Notes under the pieces: generated by a model
What the model was told of the DNA's origin: nothing
What the model saw: the letters and a program-made list of their open reading frames with translations, nothing else
The model's database searches: none
Translations under genes and position numbers: made by a program
From: Desulfobulbaceae bacterium
Lineage (GTDB): Bacteria; Desulfobacterota; Desulfobulbia; Desulfobulbales; SURF-16
Direction: 5' to 3'
DNA length: 5,421 nt
Assembly (NCBI GenBank): GCA_021160685.1
Contig: JAGHCC010000084.1
Coordinates: 1-5,421 of the forward strand
In this document: positions 4,733-5,421 of the stretch, in pieces
Layout: each line of letters starts with the position of its first letter
Numbering within the stretch: the first letter of the stretch is position 1

Positions 4733-5421
4733 ATGCAATTTCACTTTAGCGCTCTGCGACAATTTTGGGCAGTTGCCGTTGCATTTGTCCTGATACCAAT
4801 GATCAGCAGTGCAGGCCGGGCCGGCGAGCTTGCACTTAGTCCCGCTGAACAGGCTTGGCTCCATGCCCATCCGGTCATCCGGATGAGTGTGGATACGGGT
4901 TACGGTCCCTATACCTTTCTCGATGCTGAAGGCCATCTGCAAGGTGTTGCGGCGGATTTTTTCGCTGACATCGAACGTCATCTGGGCATCCGCTTTGATA
5001 TCGTGTCCAGCCTCTCATGGCCGCAACAGATGCAGGCCGTGCGTGAACGCCGCCTGGATGCGGTGGCCACCATGGTGAAGTTGCCCGAGCGGGAGGATTT
5101 TCTTGAATTCACGGAGATCTACCTGCCCACTCCTCTGGTTATCATGACCCGCAGCGAAACCCCCCAGCTACAAGCCATCAAAGAGCTGCAACAGCTGAGT
5201 CTCGTCCTGGTCAAAGGCTATTCCTCCAGCATACAACTGACTGAACAATTTCCTGACCTACGGCCTCATTATGTAAACTCATCCATCGAAGGATTGCGTG
5301 CGGTTGCCTCTGGAGCATCAGATGCCTACATCGGGGTGCTGGGGGTGAACAGCTTTTTGGCTGCACGCAATGGCATTACCAATCTCAAGGTCAACGCCGC
5401 CTTTGATATGGCAGATAATGG
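4733..5421 (+). CDS. Periplasmic solute-binding (SBP_bac_3) sensor domain protein, 3' truncated by window edge; probably a sensor kinase or diguanylate cyclase
   Basis: 229 residues are visible and the frame is open at the right edge. Residues 1-30 form a signal peptide or signal anchor: a short N-terminus with R9, a hydrophobic core FWAVAVAFVLIPMI and an AGRA-G cleavage-like site. From about residue 37 the sequence follows the SBP_bac_3 pattern found at the N-terminus of BvgS-like kinases and of some GGDEF proteins: LSPAEQAWLHAHPVIRMSVD, YGPYTFLDAEGHLQGVAADFF, RRLDAVATMVKLPEREDFLEFTEIYLPTPLVIMTR, and a DAYIGVLGVNSFLA segment near 197-210. The output domain is outside the window, so the protein class is inferred; a free binding protein of an ABC transporter is possible but less likely given the LSxxExxWLxxHP opening. 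The start at 4733 is chosen for the signal peptide; the ribosome site is weak (GGGA about 9 nt upstream). An in-frame ATG at 4631, inside the kinase relic, is the alternative. Confidence 0.82.
   Translation, partial: MQFHFSALRQFWAVAVAFVLIPMISSAGRAGELALSPAEQAWLHAHPVIRMSVDTGYGPYTFLDAEGHLQGVAADFFADIERHLGIRFDIVSSLSWPQQMQAVRERRLDAVATMVKLPEREDFLEFTEIYLPTPLVIMTRSETPQLQAIKELQQLSLVLVKGYSSSIQLTEQFPDLRPHYVNSSIEGLRAVASGASDAYIGVLGVNSFLAARNGITNLKVNAAFDMADN

Overview
The window looks like a chromosomal stretch from a Gram-negative bacterium, most likely a Desulfobacterota/deltaproteobacterial lineage. That is an inference from the style of its topoisomerase IV-type subunit A, the hybrid histidine kinase relic and the long periplasmic sensor gene; no rRNA or other phylogenetic marker is present.

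Layout. (1) At 3-1280 (+) lies the C-terminal part of a type IIA topoisomerase subunit A (ParC/GyrA family), already open at the left edge. (2) Only 3 bp after its stop, a minus-strand toxin-antitoxin operon occupies 1284-1896: a Phd/YefM-type antitoxin followed by a PIN-domain (VapC-like) RNase toxin, overlapping by 11 nt. Its promoter region contains a perfect 8-bp inverted repeat that overlaps the predicted -10 box. (3) A ~290-nt AT-rich intergenic region with short direct repeats separates it from a second, divergently oriented toxin-antitoxin pair at 2190-3832 (+): an XRE-family HipB-like repressor/antitoxin and a full-length HipA-like Ser/Thr kinase, overlapping by 7 nt. (4) A ~500-nt gene-free stretch (3833-4337) follows. 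It is not featureless: it holds three successive long imperfect palindromes (3856-4069, 4126-4172 and 4236-4347). The last two are paired almost end to end on the + strand, and all ten of their transition-type differences fall as G-U wobbles in + strand RNA, the pattern expected if the transcribed RNA is what is conserved. The first has a nested, BIME/REP-like design with GTAG-headed arms. (5) At 4338-4641 there is a decayed remnant of a hybrid histidine kinase (ATPase G2 box in one frame, C-terminal half of a receiver domain in another). (6) At 4733 a new gene starts, encoding a signal peptide and a SBP_bac_3-type periplasmic sensor domain; it runs off the right edge.

Reading: a housekeeping gene flanked by an accessory island made of two back-to-back toxin-antitoxin modules, palindromic repeat elements and sensor-kinase debris. 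The most unusual part is the hairpin array between hipA and the kinase relic, especially the 112-nt near-perfect hairpin at 4236-4347.
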